Positions 43,332 through 52,752 of a stretch of 64,000 bases of DNA are shown one piece after another. Every line of letters starts with the position of its first letter. Position 1 is the first letter of the stretch. Both the position numbers and the translations under genes were made by a program. The notes beneath the pieces were generated by a model, which was not told the DNA's origin, searched no databases, and saw only the letters and a program-made list of their open reading frames with translations. The stretch is from Arthrobacter_N sp051262515 (GTDB lineage Bacteria; Actinomycetota; Actinomycetes; Actinomycetales; Micrococcaceae), in the NCBI RefSeq assembly GCF_051262515.1, contig NZ_JBIMER010000003.1, forward strand, positions 124,001 to 188,000, written 5' to 3'.

Positions 43332-45212
43332 ATGAGTAACGGAACACCCATCAGCCCTTCGCTGGTGGCCAAGGCCGCTGGCCGTGCCAAGGATCAAGCC
43401 CCCGTCTCTTCCGTCGTGGATGCGTCGAGTCCCGTTCAGGGGCCGAACAACATCATTGCGCCCACGGAGATGACTGGCTCACAAGCCATCGTCCGCTCAT
43501 TGGAAGAACTCGGCGTCACAGACGTCTTCGGGTTGCCTGGCGGGGCCATCCTCCCCACCTACGACCCGCTGCTCGAATCGACCAAGATTAACCACATCCT
43601 GGTCCGCCACGAACAGGGTGCCGGCCACGCCGCACAGGGTTATGCCATGGTCACCGGACAGGTCGGCGTCTGCATCGCGACGTCGGGCCCGGGCGCCACC
43701 AACCTCGTCACCGCGATCGCGGACGCGCACATGGACTCGGTCCCGATGGTCGCCATCACGGGCCAGGTCAACAGCGCGTTCATCGGCAGCGACGCCTTCC
43801 AGGAGGCGGACATCGTCGGCATCACGATGCCGATCACCAAGCACTCGTTCCTGGTCACCAGAGCCTCGGAGATTCCGCGCGTCATGGCGGAAGCCTTCCA
43901 CATTGCGGCGACGGGGCGACCCGGACCCGTGCTGGTGGACATCACCAAGGACGCCCAGACGTCCATGGCGGAGTTCTCCTGGCCACCGAAAATCGACCTG
44001 CCCGGGTACCGCACCGTCATGCGCGGCCACGCAAAGCAGGTCCGCGAAGCGGCCAAGCTCATCGCCGCCTCGCACAAGCCCGTGTTCTATGTGGGCGGCG
44101 GCGTGATCAAGGGCCACGCCTCGGCCGAGCTCCTCGAGCTGGCCGAATTCGTGGGGGCGCCCGTCGTGACCACGTTGCAGGCCCGGGGCGCGTTCCCGGA
44201 CTCCCACGAGCAGCACGTGGGCATGCCGGGCATGCACGGCTCGGTCTCCGCGGTGACGGCGCTGCAGCAGTCGGACCTGCTGATCACCCTCGGTGCGCGG
44301 TTCGACGACCGCGTCACCGGTGTCCTCAGCTCGTTCGCGCCCCAGGCCAAGGTCATCCACGCGGACATCGATCCGGCGGAGATCTCCAAGAACCGCACGG
44401 CCGACATTCCGATCGTCGGTTCGGTGAAGGAGATCATCCCCGAACTCCTTGAGGCGTGCCGCACGCGATTCGAGGCGGAGGGCGCACCGGACCTGTTGTC
44501 CTGGTGGGCCACGCTCAACCGGCTGCGCGAAACCTACCCGATCGGCTACACCGACACGGCGGACGGACTCTCGGCCCCGCAGAACGTGATCGGCCGAATC
44601 GGCGCGCTGACCGGGCCCGAGGGCGTGTACGTCGCCGGCGTCGGGCAGCACCAGATGTGGGCGGCGCAGTTCATCAAGTACGAGCGCCCGCACCAGTGGC
44701 TGAACTCCGGCGGGCTCGGAACCATGGGCTACTCGGTCCCGGCCGCCATGGGGGCCAAGGTCGGCAACCCGGACCGCGTCGTGTGGTCGATCGACGGAGA
44801 CGGCTGCTTCCAGATGACCAATCAGGAACTGGCCACCTGCGTGATCAACAAGATCCCCATCAAGGTCGCGGTGATCAACAACTCCTCGCTCGGGATGGTT
44901 CGCCAGTGGCAGACCCTCTTCTACGAAGGCCGGTACTCCAACACCGACCTGAACACCGGGCACGGAACGGTTCGCGTCCCGGACTTCGTCAAGTTGGCCG
45001 ATGCCTATGGCTGCGTGGGCCTGCGGTGCGAACGCGACGAGGACATCGACGCGACCATCGAGGCGGCGCTGGCGATCAACGACCGTCCCGTCGTGATCGA
45101 CTTCGTCGTCAGCCGCGACGCCATGGTTTGGCCCATGGTTCCGTCCGGCGTCCCCAACGACGCCATCCAGATTGCCCGAGACATGACCCCCGAATGGGAA
45201 GAGGAGGACTAG
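43332..45212 (+). CDS. ilvB: Acetolactate synthase, large (catalytic) subunit
   Basis: 626 residues, ThDP enzyme catalysing the first common step of branched-chain synthesis. GAILPTYDPLLES, catalytic Glu in RHEQGAGHAAQGYAM, ATSGPGATNLVT, and the ThDP motif SIDGDGCFQMTNQELATCV ending NNSSLGMVRQWQ are visible. An extra N-terminus of about 50 residues precedes the ThDP-binding domain. AAGGAAG stands upstream of the ATG. First structural gene behind the attenuator; ilvN follows after three bases. Confidence 0.95.
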   Translation: MSNGTPISPSLVAKAAGRAKDQAPVSSVVDASSPVQGPNNIIAPTEMTGSQAIVRSLEELGVTDVFGLPGGAILPTYDPLLESTKINHILVRHEQGAGHAAQGYAMVTGQVGVCIATSGPGATNLVTAIADAHMDSVPMVAITGQVNSAFIGSDAFQEADIVGITMPITKHSFLVTRASEIPRVMAEAFHIAATGRPGPVLVDITKDAQTSMAEFSWPPKIDLPGYRTVMRGHAKQVREAAKLIAASHKPVFYVGGGVIKGHASAELLELAEFVGAPVVTTLQARGAFPDSHEQHVGMPGMHGSVSAVTALQQSDLLITLGARFDDRVTGVLSSFAPQAKVIHADIDPAEISKNRTADIPIVGSVKEIIPELLEACRTRFEAEGAPDLLSWWATLNRLRETYPIGYTDTADGLSAPQNVIGRIGALTGPEGVYVAGVGQHQMWAAQFIKYERPHQWLNSGGLGTMGYSVPAAMGAKVGNPDRVVWSIDGDGCFQMTNQELATCVINKIPIKVAVINNSSLGMVRQWQTLFYEGRYSNTDLNTGHGTVRVPDFVKLADAYGCVGLRCERDEDIDATIEAALAINDRPVVIDFVVSRDAMVWPMVPSGVPNDAIQIARDMTPEWEEED

Positions 45213-45215
45213 GGC

Positions 45216-45734
45216 ATGGCACGCCACACCCTTTCCGTGCTCGTGCAGGACGTTCCCGGCGTCCTCACCCGCGTCGCGGGGCTGTTCGCCCGCCGCGCGT
45301 TCAACATCCACTCGCTGGCCGTGGGCCCCACGGAGGTCTCGGGCATGTCCCGGGTCACCGTGGTCGTCGACGCGGAGGGCGACCTGCTGGAACAGGTGAC
45401 CAAGCAGCTGAACAAGCTGATCAACGTCATCAAGATCGTCGAACTGACACCCGAATCCTCCGTGCAACGCGACCACATCCTGGTCAAGGTCCGCGCGGAT
45501 GCCGCAACACGGCTGCAGGTAACCCAGGCAGCCGACCTCTTCCGTGCCTCCGTGGTGGACGTGTCCACCGACTCGGTCATCATCGAGGCCACCGGAACCG
45601 CTGAGAAGCTGACCGCCCTGCTGGCCGTTCTCGAACCCTTCGGCGTCCGTGAAATCGTCCAATCAGGAACCCTGGCCGTCGGTCGCGGTTCCAAATCGAT
45701 GTCGGACCGCGCGCTGCGGTCCGTCTCCGCCTGA
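45216..45734 (+). CDS. ilvN: Acetolactate synthase, small (regulatory) subunit
   Basis: 172 residues. An N-terminal ACT domain (HTLSVLVQDVPGVLTRVAGLFARRAFNIHSL, ends given) binds valine for feedback inhibition, and the C-terminal ALS_ss domain includes RDHILVKVRADA and VQSGTLAVGRGSKS. It follows ilvB by three bases and precedes ilvC by 28. Confidence 0.95.
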   Translation: MARHTLSVLVQDVPGVLTRVAGLFARRAFNIHSLAVGPTEVSGMSRVTVVVDAEGDLLEQVTKQLNKLINVIKIVELTPESSVQRDHILVKVRADAATRLQVTQAADLFRASVVDVSTDSVIIEATGTAEKLTALLAVLEPFGVREIVQSGTLAVGRGSKSMSDRALRSVSA

Positions 45735-45762
45735 TCCCCAGCCCCACATAGGAGTAATCACA

Positions 45763-46788
45763 GTGACCGACATGTACTACGACGACGATGCCGACCTCTC
45801 GATCATCCAGGGCCGCACCGTTGCCATCATCGGCTACGGCTCCCAGGGCCACGCCCACGCGCTGAACCTCCGCGATTCCGGCGTCGACGTCCGCGTTGGC
45901 CTGAAGGCCGGCTCCAAGTCGATCGCCAAGGCCGAGGCCGAGGGCCTGCGCGTCCTCTCCGTCGCGGACGCCACCGCCGAGGCGGACCTGATCATGATCC
46001 TCACCCCGGACCAGATCCAGCGTTCCGTTTACGCCGAGGAGATCGCCCCCAACCTGCAGAAGGGCGACGCTCTGTTCTTCAGCCACGGCTTCAACATCCG
46101 CTTCGGCTACATCACTCCGCCGGCCGACGTCGACGTTGCGCTGGTCGCCCCGAAGGCTCCCGGCCACACCGTGCGCCGCGAGTTCGAGGCCGGTCGTGGC
46201 ATCCCGGACCTCATCGCCGTGGAACAGGATTTCACCGGCGCCGCCAAGGCCCTGGCGCTGTCCTACGCGAAGGCGATCGGCGGCACCCGCGCGGGCGTCA
46301 TCGAGACGACCTTCACCGAAGAAACCGAGACGGACCTGTTCGGCGAGCAGGCCGTGCTTTGCGGCGGCACCTCGCAGCTGGTCCAGTACGGCTTCGAGGT
46401 CCTGACCGAGGCCGGATACAAGCCGGAGATCGCGTACTTCGAGGTCCTCCACGAGCTCAAGCTCATCGTGGACCTGATGTGGGAGGGCGGCATCGCGAAG
46501 CAGCGCTGGAGCATCTCCGACACCGCCGAGTACGGCGACTATGTTTCCGGCCCGCGCGTCCTCACACCCGAGGTCAAGGAGAACATGAAGGCCGTTCTCG
46601 CGGACATTCAGAGCGGTGCTTTCGCCAAGCGCTTCATCGACGACCAGGACGCCGGCGCGCCGGAGTTCCTGGCTCTGCGCAAGAAGGGCGAAGATCACCC
46701 GATCGAGTCCACCGGCCGTGAACTGCGCAAGCTCTTCTCGTGGGTCAAGAGCAGCGACGACTACACCGACGGCGTCACGGCCCGCTAG
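45763..46788 (+). CDS. ilvC: Ketol-acid reductoisomerase (class I)
   Basis: 341 residues. NADPH-binding VAIIGYGSQGHAHALNLRDSG, LTPDQIQ, HGFNIRFG, KAPGHTVRREFEAGRG, and acidic metal ligands in FTEETETDLFGEQAVLCGG and EVLHELKLIVDLM are visible. The length is that of class I enzymes. AGGAG at 45750-45754 fixes the GTG start. The frame is open upstream through ilvN but is not used. A long terminator follows. Confidence 0.95.
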   Translation: MTDMYYDDDADLSIIQGRTVAIIGYGSQGHAHALNLRDSGVDVRVGLKAGSKSIAKAEAEGLRVLSVADATAEADLIMILTPDQIQRSVYAEEIAPNLQKGDALFFSHGFNIRFGYITPPADVDVALVAPKAPGHTVRREFEAGRGIPDLIAVEQDFTGAAKALALSYAKAIGGTRAGVIETTFTEETETDLFGEQAVLCGGTSQLVQYGFEVLTEAGYKPEIAYFEVLHELKLIVDLMWEGGIAKQRWSISDTAEYGDYVSGPRVLTPEVKENMKAVLADIQSGAFAKRFIDDQDAGAPEFLALRKKGEDHPIESTGRELRKLFSWVKSSDDYTDGVTAR

Positions 46789-46807
46789 GTCCGGAACACC
46801 AACAGGC

Positions 46808-46848
46808 GACGGCGCCCGCCCAGGCTTCAAGCCCGGGCGGGCGCCGTC
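46808..46848. terminator. Terminator of ilvBNC
   Basis: GACGGCGCCCGCCC pairs perfectly with GGGCGGGCGCCGTC around a 13-base loop, twenty bases after ilvC. An AT-rich stretch rather than a T-run follows. Confidence 0.7.
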
Positions 46849-47004
46849 ATATATGTCGTGGGTCCAGCCCCGCCGAAGGCGTAACATCCGGCGGCCGATC
46901 CGGCCGCCCGCCCGGCCGGAAGATAATCTTGGGTTCGGGCCCGCAACCCGGTCCGCGCAATCCCGCCCCACAGCCCCCCCCTTCACAGCAAAGGTGCCAC
47001 CTCC

Positions 47005-48600
47005 GTGTCAGTGAACAAACCCGTCGTCCTCATCGCCGAAGAACTCTCTCCAGCCACCGTCGAGGCACTGGGACCGGACTTCGAGATCCGGCAGGCGGAC
47101 GGCTCCGACCGGACCCAACTGCTCTCGGCAATCGCCGACGTCGATGCGATCCTTGTCCGCTCGGCAACGAAGGTCGACGCCGAGGCCATCGCGGCCGCCC
47201 CGAAGCTGAAGGTCATCGCGCGCGCCGGCGTCGGGTTGGACAACGTCGACATCAAGGCCGCGACGCAGGCCGGCGTGATGGTCGTCAACGCGCCGACGTC
47301 GAACATCATCTCCGCCGCCGAGCTGACGGTCGGCCACATCGTCTCCCTGGCCCGCCGCATCCCCGCCGCGAACGCGTCGCTGAAGGGCGGGGCCTGGAAG
47401 CGCGCCGCCTACACCGGCGTCGAACTGTTCGAGAAGACCGCCGGCATCATCGGCCTGGGCCGCATCGGCGCACTCGTCGCGGCCCGCCTACAGGGCTTCG
47501 GCATGGACGTCGTCGCCTACGACCCCTACGTCACCAGCGCCCGCGCGCAGCAGATGGGCGTCCGCCTGCTGGACCTCGACGAGCTGCTGGCCACGTCCGA
47601 CTTCATCACCATCCACATGCCCAAGACGCCGGAGACGGTCGGCATGCTCGGGACCGAGGCGTTCGCCAAGATGAAGGACAGCGCCTACGTCGTGAACGTG
47701 GCCCGCGGCGGCCTCGTCGACGAGGCCGCGCTGTACACGGCGCTCAAGGAGGGCACCATCGCCGGCGCCGGCATCGACGTGTTCGTCAGCGAGCCAAGCA
47801 CCGATCTTCCGTTCTTCGAGTTCGAGAACGTCACGGTCACCCCGCACCTCGGGGCCTCCACCGACGAGGCGCAGGAGAAGGCCGGTGTCTCCGTCGCCAA
47901 GTCCGTCCGGCTCGCGCTGAACGGGGAACTGGTCCCGGACGCGGTCAACGTCGCCGGCGGTGTGATCGACGAGAGCGTCCGCCCCGGCATCCCCCTGATC
48001 GAGAAGCTCGGGCGCATCTTCACCGCCCTCACGGAGGACTCGCTCACGGCGCTGGACATCGAGGTCGCCGGGGAGATCGCCTCGCTGGACGTCAAGGCCC
48101 TGGAGCTCGCCGCGCTGAAGGGCGTCTTCACCGACGTCGTCTCGGAGCAGGTCTCCTACGTCAACGCGCCGGTGCTCGCCGAACAGCGCGGGGTGACCGC
48201 CCGCCTGATCACCACGGCGGATTCGCCGGAGTACCGGAACCTGCTGACCCTCAAGGGCGCGCTGTCGGACGGCACGCAGCTCTCCGTCGCGGGCACGCTC
48301 ACCGGACCGAAACAGATCGAGAAGCTCGTGGGGATCAACGGCTACGAGCTGGAGATCCCGATCGCCGAGCACCTGATCGTCCTGGTCTACCCGGACCGCC
48401 CGGGCGTCATTGGCTCGCTCGGCACGGCGTTCGGCACCCACGGCATCAACATCGCGGCCATGCAGGTGGCCCGCAAGGAGGAGGGCGGCCCGGCTCTGGC
48501 CGTCCTCGCCGTCGACTCCGCGTTGCCCGCCGGCGTGCTGGACGAGGTGCGCGCCTCCATCGGCGCCACGGTCGCCCGCGAGGCCAACCTCGCCGACTGA
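47005..48600 (+). CDS. serA: D-3-phosphoglycerate dehydrogenase
   Basis: 531 residues, first enzyme of serine synthesis. NAD domain GIIGLGRIGALVAARLQGFGM, catalytic region NVARGGLVDEAAL and TPHLGASTDEAQEKAG are present, followed by the allosteric-substrate-binding domain and a C-terminal ACT domain (LIVLVYPDRPGVIGSLGTAFG region) of the long (type 1) form typical of actinobacteria. GTG start; AAAGGTG upstream. TAATCT at 46924-46929 may be its -10. The frame-shifted opening starting at 46740 is not used. Confidence 0.94.
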   Translation: MSVNKPVVLIAEELSPATVEALGPDFEIRQADGSDRTQLLSAIADVDAILVRSATKVDAEAIAAAPKLKVIARAGVGLDNVDIKAATQAGVMVVNAPTSNIISAAELTVGHIVSLARRIPAANASLKGGAWKRAAYTGVELFEKTAGIIGLGRIGALVAARLQGFGMDVVAYDPYVTSARAQQMGVRLLDLDELLATSDFITIHMPKTPETVGMLGTEAFAKMKDSAYVVNVARGGLVDEAALYTALKEGTIAGAGIDVFVSEPSTDLPFFEFENVTVTPHLGASTDEAQEKAGVSVAKSVRLALNGELVPDAVNVAGGVIDESVRPGIPLIEKLGRIFTALTEDSLTALDIEVAGEIASLDVKALELAALKGVFTDVVSEQVSYVNAPVLAEQRGVTARLITTADSPEYRNLLTLKGALSDGTQLSVAGTLTGPKQIEKLVGINGYELEIPIAEHLIVLVYPDRPGVIGSLGTAFGTHGINIAAMQVARKEEGGPALAVLAVDSALPAGVLDEVRASIGATVAREANLAD

Positions 48601-48615
48601 TAACGGCACCGCGCG

Positions 48616-48666
48616 GTACGACGGCGGCGGGCGGCTTCACATCGAGGCCGTCCGCCGTCGTCGTAC
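48616..48666. terminator. 20-bp hairpin between serA and metG
   Basis: Arms 48616-48635 and 48647-48666 pair over 20 positions with two G-U pairs and an 11-base loop, fifteen bases after serA. The right arm ends two bases before the metG -10 (TAGATT, 48668-48673). Confidence 0.6.
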
Positions 48667-48680
48667 GGTAGATTTCTCGG

Positions 48681-50240
48681 GTGACTTCGACCCAGGACCA
48701 AACCCCGTTTTACATCACCACCGCGATCTCCTACCCCAACGGCGTGCCGCACCTCGGCCACGCGTACGAGGTGGTCGCGACCGACGCCATGGCCCGGTTC
48801 AAGCGACTCGACGGCTACGACGTGTTCTTCATGACCGGCACCGACGAGCACGGCCAGAAGATGCTCCAGACCGCCGAACGCGAAGGCATCACGCCGCGCG
48901 AGCTGGCGCAGCGCAACTCGGACGCCTTCCAGTCGATGAACGACGAGCTGGGCATCAGCTACGACCGGTTCATCCGCACCACCGACGCCGACCACTACGA
49001 GGCCGCGCAGGCGATCTGGAAGCGCATGGAGGCCAACGGGGACATCTACCTGGACAAGTACTCCGGCTGGTATTCCGTCCGCGACGAGGCGTTCCACAAC
49101 GAGGAGGACACCGAGGTCCGCGACGACGGCGTCCGCTACGCCAAGGACACGGACACCGAGGTCACCTGGACCGAGGAGGAGTCGTACTTCTTCCGCCTGT
49201 CCGCCTATCGGGACAAGCTGCTGGACCTGTACCGCGAGCGGCCCGAGTTCGGAGCGCCGCAGTCGCGGTTCAACGAGGTGATCCGTTTCGTGGAGCGCGG
49301 GCTGGACGACCTGTCCATCTCGCGGACCACGTTCGACTGGGGCGTGCCCGTTCCCGGGAACAAGGACCACGTCATGTACGTGTGGGTGGACGCGTTGACC
49401 AACTACCTCACCGGCGTCGGCTTCCCGGACACGTCCTCCGCCGCGTTTCGGAAGTACTGGCCCGCGGACGTCCACGTGATCGGCAAGGACATCTCCCGCT
49501 TCCACGCGATCTACTGGCCGGCATTCCTGCTGTCCGCCGGGGTCGAACTGCCCCGGCGCGTGATGATCCACGGGTTCCTGAACAACAACGGCGTCAAGAT
49601 GTCGAAGTCCCTGGGCAACGTGGTCCGTCCGGGCGATTGGATCGAGACGTACGGCCTGGACCAGCTGCGCTTCTTCCTGCTTCGCGAGGTGCCCTTCGGG
49701 GCGGACGGCGCGTACAGCCACGAGGCCATCGTGGGGCGCATGAACTCGGACCTCGCGAACAACCTGGGGAACCTTGCCCAGCGTTCGCTGTCCATGGTGG
49801 GCAAGAACTGCGGGGCCGAGGTGCCCGTGCCCGGGGCGTTCACGGCCGAGGACGAGGCCGTGTTGGCCGCCGCCGACGCGCTGCTCGCGGCGTCGCGCGA
49901 CGCTTACTCCCGCCAGGAGTTCAGCCGCTCGCTCGAAGCCATCTGGACCGTGCTGGGGGACACCAACGCGTACTTCGCCGAACAACAGCCGTGGGTTCTG
50001 CGCAAGACCGACGCCGAACGCATGGGCACGGTGCTCTACGTGACGCTCGAGGTGCTGCGGAAGGTGGCCCTCCTGGTGCAGCCCGTGATGCCGGTTTCCG
50101 CCGGCGCGGTGCTCGATGCGCTGGGACAGCCGGAGGGTTCCGCGCGCTCCTTCGCCGCGTTCGGCTCTCGGATCGAGTCCGGGACGGCGCTGCCGGCGCC
50201 CACCCCGGTGTTCCCGAAGTACGAGGACCCCGCCGCGTAG
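48681..50240 (+). CDS. metG: Methionine--tRNA ligase
   Basis: 519 residues, class I synthetase. YPNGVPHLGHAYEV holds the HIGH signature and NGVKMSKSLGN the KMSKS loop; FMTGTDEHGQKM and WVDALTNYLTGVGFP are family blocks. No Zn-knuckle insert or C-terminal tRNA-binding (EMAP-like) domain is seen, which fits the short actinobacterial form. TAGATT ends seven bases before the GTG with no Shine-Dalgarno, suggesting a leaderless mRNA. Confidence 0.95.
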   Translation: MTSTQDQTPFYITTAISYPNGVPHLGHAYEVVATDAMARFKRLDGYDVFFMTGTDEHGQKMLQTAEREGITPRELAQRNSDAFQSMNDELGISYDRFIRTTDADHYEAAQAIWKRMEANGDIYLDKYSGWYSVRDEAFHNEEDTEVRDDGVRYAKDTDTEVTWTEEESYFFRLSAYRDKLLDLYRERPEFGAPQSRFNEVIRFVERGLDDLSISRTTFDWGVPVPGNKDHVMYVWVDALTNYLTGVGFPDTSSAAFRKYWPADVHVIGKDISRFHAIYWPAFLLSAGVELPRRVMIHGFLNNNGVKMSKSLGNVVRPGDWIETYGLDQLRFFLLREVPFGADGAYSHEAIVGRMNSDLANNLGNLAQRSLSMVGKNCGAEVPVPGAFTAEDEAVLAAADALLAASRDAYSRQEFSRSLEAIWTVLGDTNAYFAEQQPWVLRKTDAERMGTVLYVTLEVLRKVALLVQPVMPVSAGAVLDALGQPEGSARSFAAFGSRIESGTALPAPTPVFPKYEDPAA

Positions 50241-50262
50241 CCTCAGCCGGCGTTAAACGCCA

Positions 50263-50310
50263 GATGCGGCCGGGATCCCCTTGAAACCAAGGTGGAATCC
50301 CGGCCGCATC
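50263..50310. terminator. Bidirectional terminator, metG / BCCT transporter
   Basis: GATGCGGCCGGGAT (50263-50276) and ATCCCGGCCGCATC (50297-50310) form a perfect 14-bp stem; the loop can extend it with CCTTG/CAAGG. It stands between two convergent genes. Confidence 0.7.
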
Positions 50311-50344
50311 GTGCGTTCGGGCCCGGTGGAACCGGGCGGATTGG

Positions 50345-52048
50345 TTACCTGTCCTGCGCCGTGCCCGGAGAGTGCGTGCCGGCGTCGGACGTCGTCGGTG
50401 AATCGCTGTCCTCCGGCTGTACCGCGAACGGCGCCGTTGCGGGAACCGCGATGGACCCGCGGACCGGGCCGATCCGGCGCTGCCGCAACGGGTCGCGTCG
50501 CAGATCCACGTAGAGGGATACGCACAGCCCGACGATGATGAGCACGAAAGGCGTCGCCGCGAGGATCGTGAAGGTCTGCAGCGCCTGCAGCCCGCCCACG
50601 TAGAGCAGGACGGCGGCGACCGTGCCGGACAGGAGAGCCCAGAGGATCACCAGCGGCTTCCACGGTTCCTGCCGGCCGCGCGAGGAGAGAGTGGCCAGCA
50701 CCAGTGCTCCGGAATCGGCGCTACTGATGAAGAAGATCGCCGTCAGGAGCATGACCAGTATCGCGGCACCGATGAAGAACGGGTACTGCTGCAGCACGGC
50801 GAAGAAGCCGGCGGCCTCGTTCCCCGTGCCCGCGATGTCGTTCCCGCCGAGTTGCTGCTGGATGCCGGCGCCGCCGAAGACGGTGAACCACACGACGCTG
50901 ACGGCCGAGGGGACCAGCAGCACGCTGAGGACGAATTCCCGGATGGTTCGCCCCCGGGAGATCTTCGCGATGAAGGTGCCGACGAACGGCGTCCAGGAGA
51001 TCCACCAGGCCCAATAGAAGATGGTCCAGCTGGCCAACCACTCTGATCCGCCGAAGACGCCCGAGTTGAAGCTCAGCGGAACGAGCTCCGAGAGGTAGTT
51101 GCCGATGGAGGACGGCAACAGATCCAGGATGAAGACGGTCGGGCCGACGATGAATACGAAGACCAGCAGGACGAACGCGAGCACCATGTTCGTGTTGCTG
51201 AGCCACTTGATGCCGCGCGAGACGCCGCTGGCGGCCGAGAGGACCACGCCCACGCTCAGCACGCAGATGATGATGATCGGTGCGGCGGTGCCTGGGTCGT
51301 CGGAGAACTCGCCCGTCCGCAGCAGGGCAAGACCCGCGGCGATCTGGAGTGCGCCGAGGCCCAGCGAGGTGGCCGAGCCGAATTTGGTGCAGATGATCGC
51401 CAGGATGTCGATGGGCTTGCCCCAGCCCCGGTCTTCGATGCGCTCCCGGCCGAAGATGGCCTGGAAGGGCGAGCTCATGAGGTTGCCGCGTCCCATGCGA
51501 TAGGTGGAGTAGGCCAGGGCCAGTCCCACCACCGAATAGATCGCCCAGGGGTGTAGCGCCCAGTGGAACAGCGTGTAGGCCATCGCGGAGTCCGCCGCCG
51601 TGGCCGAGCCGGCGGCCGCGTCGACGAAGGGCGGGGGAGAGGCGAGGTGGGTGACGGGTTCGTAGACGCCGAAGAACATCAGGCCGATGCCCATGCCGGC
51701 GCTGAACATCATGGCGATCCAGGAGAGCGTGGAGAACTCGGCTGTCTCGTTGTCCTTGGACAGTGGGATGTTGGCGTAGCGTCCGAACGCGAGGACCAGC
51801 GCGAACACGACGAAGCCGGTGGCTCCGAGGATGAACAGCCAGCCGAAGTTGCCGGTCACCCAGCCCAGAGCCGCGCTCACGGCCTCGCCAATGCCCTCGG
51901 TGAAGAACACACCGAGAAGGCAGACCGCGACGATGATGCCGAACGAGACGCCAAAGACGGTCTTGTCCACGGTGGCCCATCCGCGTTCGGGCGGATCGGC
52001 CGACGGTATCTCCTCCGAGGGGAGGTAGTCGGGGGTTTTATCTTTCAT
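50345..52048 (-). CDS. BCCT family betaine/carnitine/choline transporter
   Basis: 567 residues with about 12 membrane segments. The family's signature helix reads WTIFYWAWWISWTPFVGTFIAKISRGRTIREFV (ends given), with the Trp-rich substrate box. GMGIGLMFFGVYEPV and YTLFHWALHPWAIYSVVGLALAYS (ends given) are also typical. Takes up glycine betaine or related solutes for osmoprotection. The ATG at 52048 is supported by TAGCGT (52061-52056, minus) ending seven bases upstream; an in-frame upstream extension is probably not translated. Confidence 0.92.
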   Translation of the reverse strand: MKDKTPDYLPSEEIPSADPPERGWATVDKTVFGVSFGIIVAVCLLGVFFTEGIGEAVSAALGWVTGNFGWLFILGATGFVVFALVLAFGRYANIPLSKDNETAEFSTLSWIAMMFSAGMGIGLMFFGVYEPVTHLASPPPFVDAAAGSATAADSAMAYTLFHWALHPWAIYSVVGLALAYSTYRMGRGNLMSSPFQAIFGRERIEDRGWGKPIDILAIICTKFGSATSLGLGALQIAAGLALLRTGEFSDDPGTAAPIIIICVLSVGVVLSAASGVSRGIKWLSNTNMVLAFVLLVFVFIVGPTVFILDLLPSSIGNYLSELVPLSFNSGVFGGSEWLASWTIFYWAWWISWTPFVGTFIAKISRGRTIREFVLSVLLVPSAVSVVWFTVFGGAGIQQQLGGNDIAGTGNEAAGFFAVLQQYPFFIGAAILVMLLTAIFFISSADSGALVLATLSSRGRQEPWKPLVILWALLSGTVAAVLLYVGGLQALQTFTILAATPFVLIIVGLCVSLYVDLRRDPLRQRRIGPVRGSIAVPATAPFAVQPEDSDSPTTSDAGTHSPGTAQDR

Positions 52049-52100
52049 GCGCTCCACGCTACCCCGACACCAGCGGCAGGCGTTCCGTATAGTGGCAGGA

Positions 52101-52712
52101 ATGAGTGACAGCTTCGATCCCATGAGCGCAAACAATCCGGCAGACGAGCACCGCGGAGACACGGGGACCATCGTCCTCGGCGGCCACGGGGAGGTGGCCA
52201 AGTACGACGTTCGGGCGGTCGCCATTGCGGAGTGTGACGCGGCGAACGCGGCCATCGCGGTGGCGATGGCCGCCGGAGGCCTACCGGGAGAGATCGTGGC
52301 GATGCTCCTGAGCACTCAAAACGACCTTTTCGACGTCGATGCCGACCTCGCGGTCCCGGTGAACGTCCCCGAGGTAAGGCCGGTCCGTATCTCGGAGGAC
52401 CACGTGGAGCGGCTGGACCGCGCGATCGAGCACTACAGGGAGCAGGCGCAGGACCTGGATGGTCTGGTGTTGCCCGGCGGCACGGTCGCCTCCGCGCTCC
52501 TGTTCCAGGCCCGTGCCACCGTTCGCCGGGCCGAGCGTGCCGTGTGGGCGGCCGTGGACCAGTACCCGGAGACTGTCAATGCGGAAACGGGCCGGTATCT
52601 CAACCACCTGTCCACTCTGCTCTTCACGATTGCCCGCGGCGCGAACGCGGAGCATGGCGACGTCGTGTGGGTTCCGGGATGGTCCGTGGCGCCGGCCACG
52701 GACGAGCAGTAG
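52101..52712 (+). CDS. PduO-type cobalamin adenosyltransferase-like protein
   Basis: 203 residues. The PduO fold is suggested by RGDTGTIVLGGHGEVAKYDVR at the N-terminus, LSTQNDLFDVDADLAVP, VLPGGTVASALLFQARATVRRAERAV, and YLNHLSTLLFTIARGAN. These match the ATP:cob(I)alamin adenosyltransferase order of motifs, but several positions differ: TSLG is TIVLGG, the DELN motif is DAAN, and the usual His before AR is Phe-Gln. It may be a divergent or inactive member. TATAGT (52088-52093) ends seven bases before the ATG. No B12 enzyme is nearby. Confidence 0.65.
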   Translation: MSDSFDPMSANNPADEHRGDTGTIVLGGHGEVAKYDVRAVAIAECDAANAAIAVAMAAGGLPGEIVAMLLSTQNDLFDVDADLAVPVNVPEVRPVRISEDHVERLDRAIEHYREQAQDLDGLVLPGGTVASALLFQARATVRRAERAVWAAVDQYPETVNAETGRYLNHLSTLLFTIARGANAEHGDVVWVPGWSVAPATDEQ

Positions 52713-52752
52713 GCGCGCCGGTAGGGGGCGGACTGGACTATTATTGACTGCC

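Noticed and set aside
43497..45662. 721-codon open frame on the minus strand
   Set aside because: It is antisense to ilvB and ilvN, both certain genes, and is Asp/Gly/Val/His-rich without family motifs.
46740..48671. 643-codon open frame on the plus strand
   Set aside because: It overlaps serA in another frame and is dominated by Arg, Gly, Pro and His.
48601..48680. S-box or T-box riboswitch before metG
   Set aside because: Only 80 bases separate serA and metG and they form a simple hairpin; the leader is probably absent.
48410..50284. 624-codon open frame on the plus strand
   Set aside because: A shadow of metG in another frame with no recognisable motifs.
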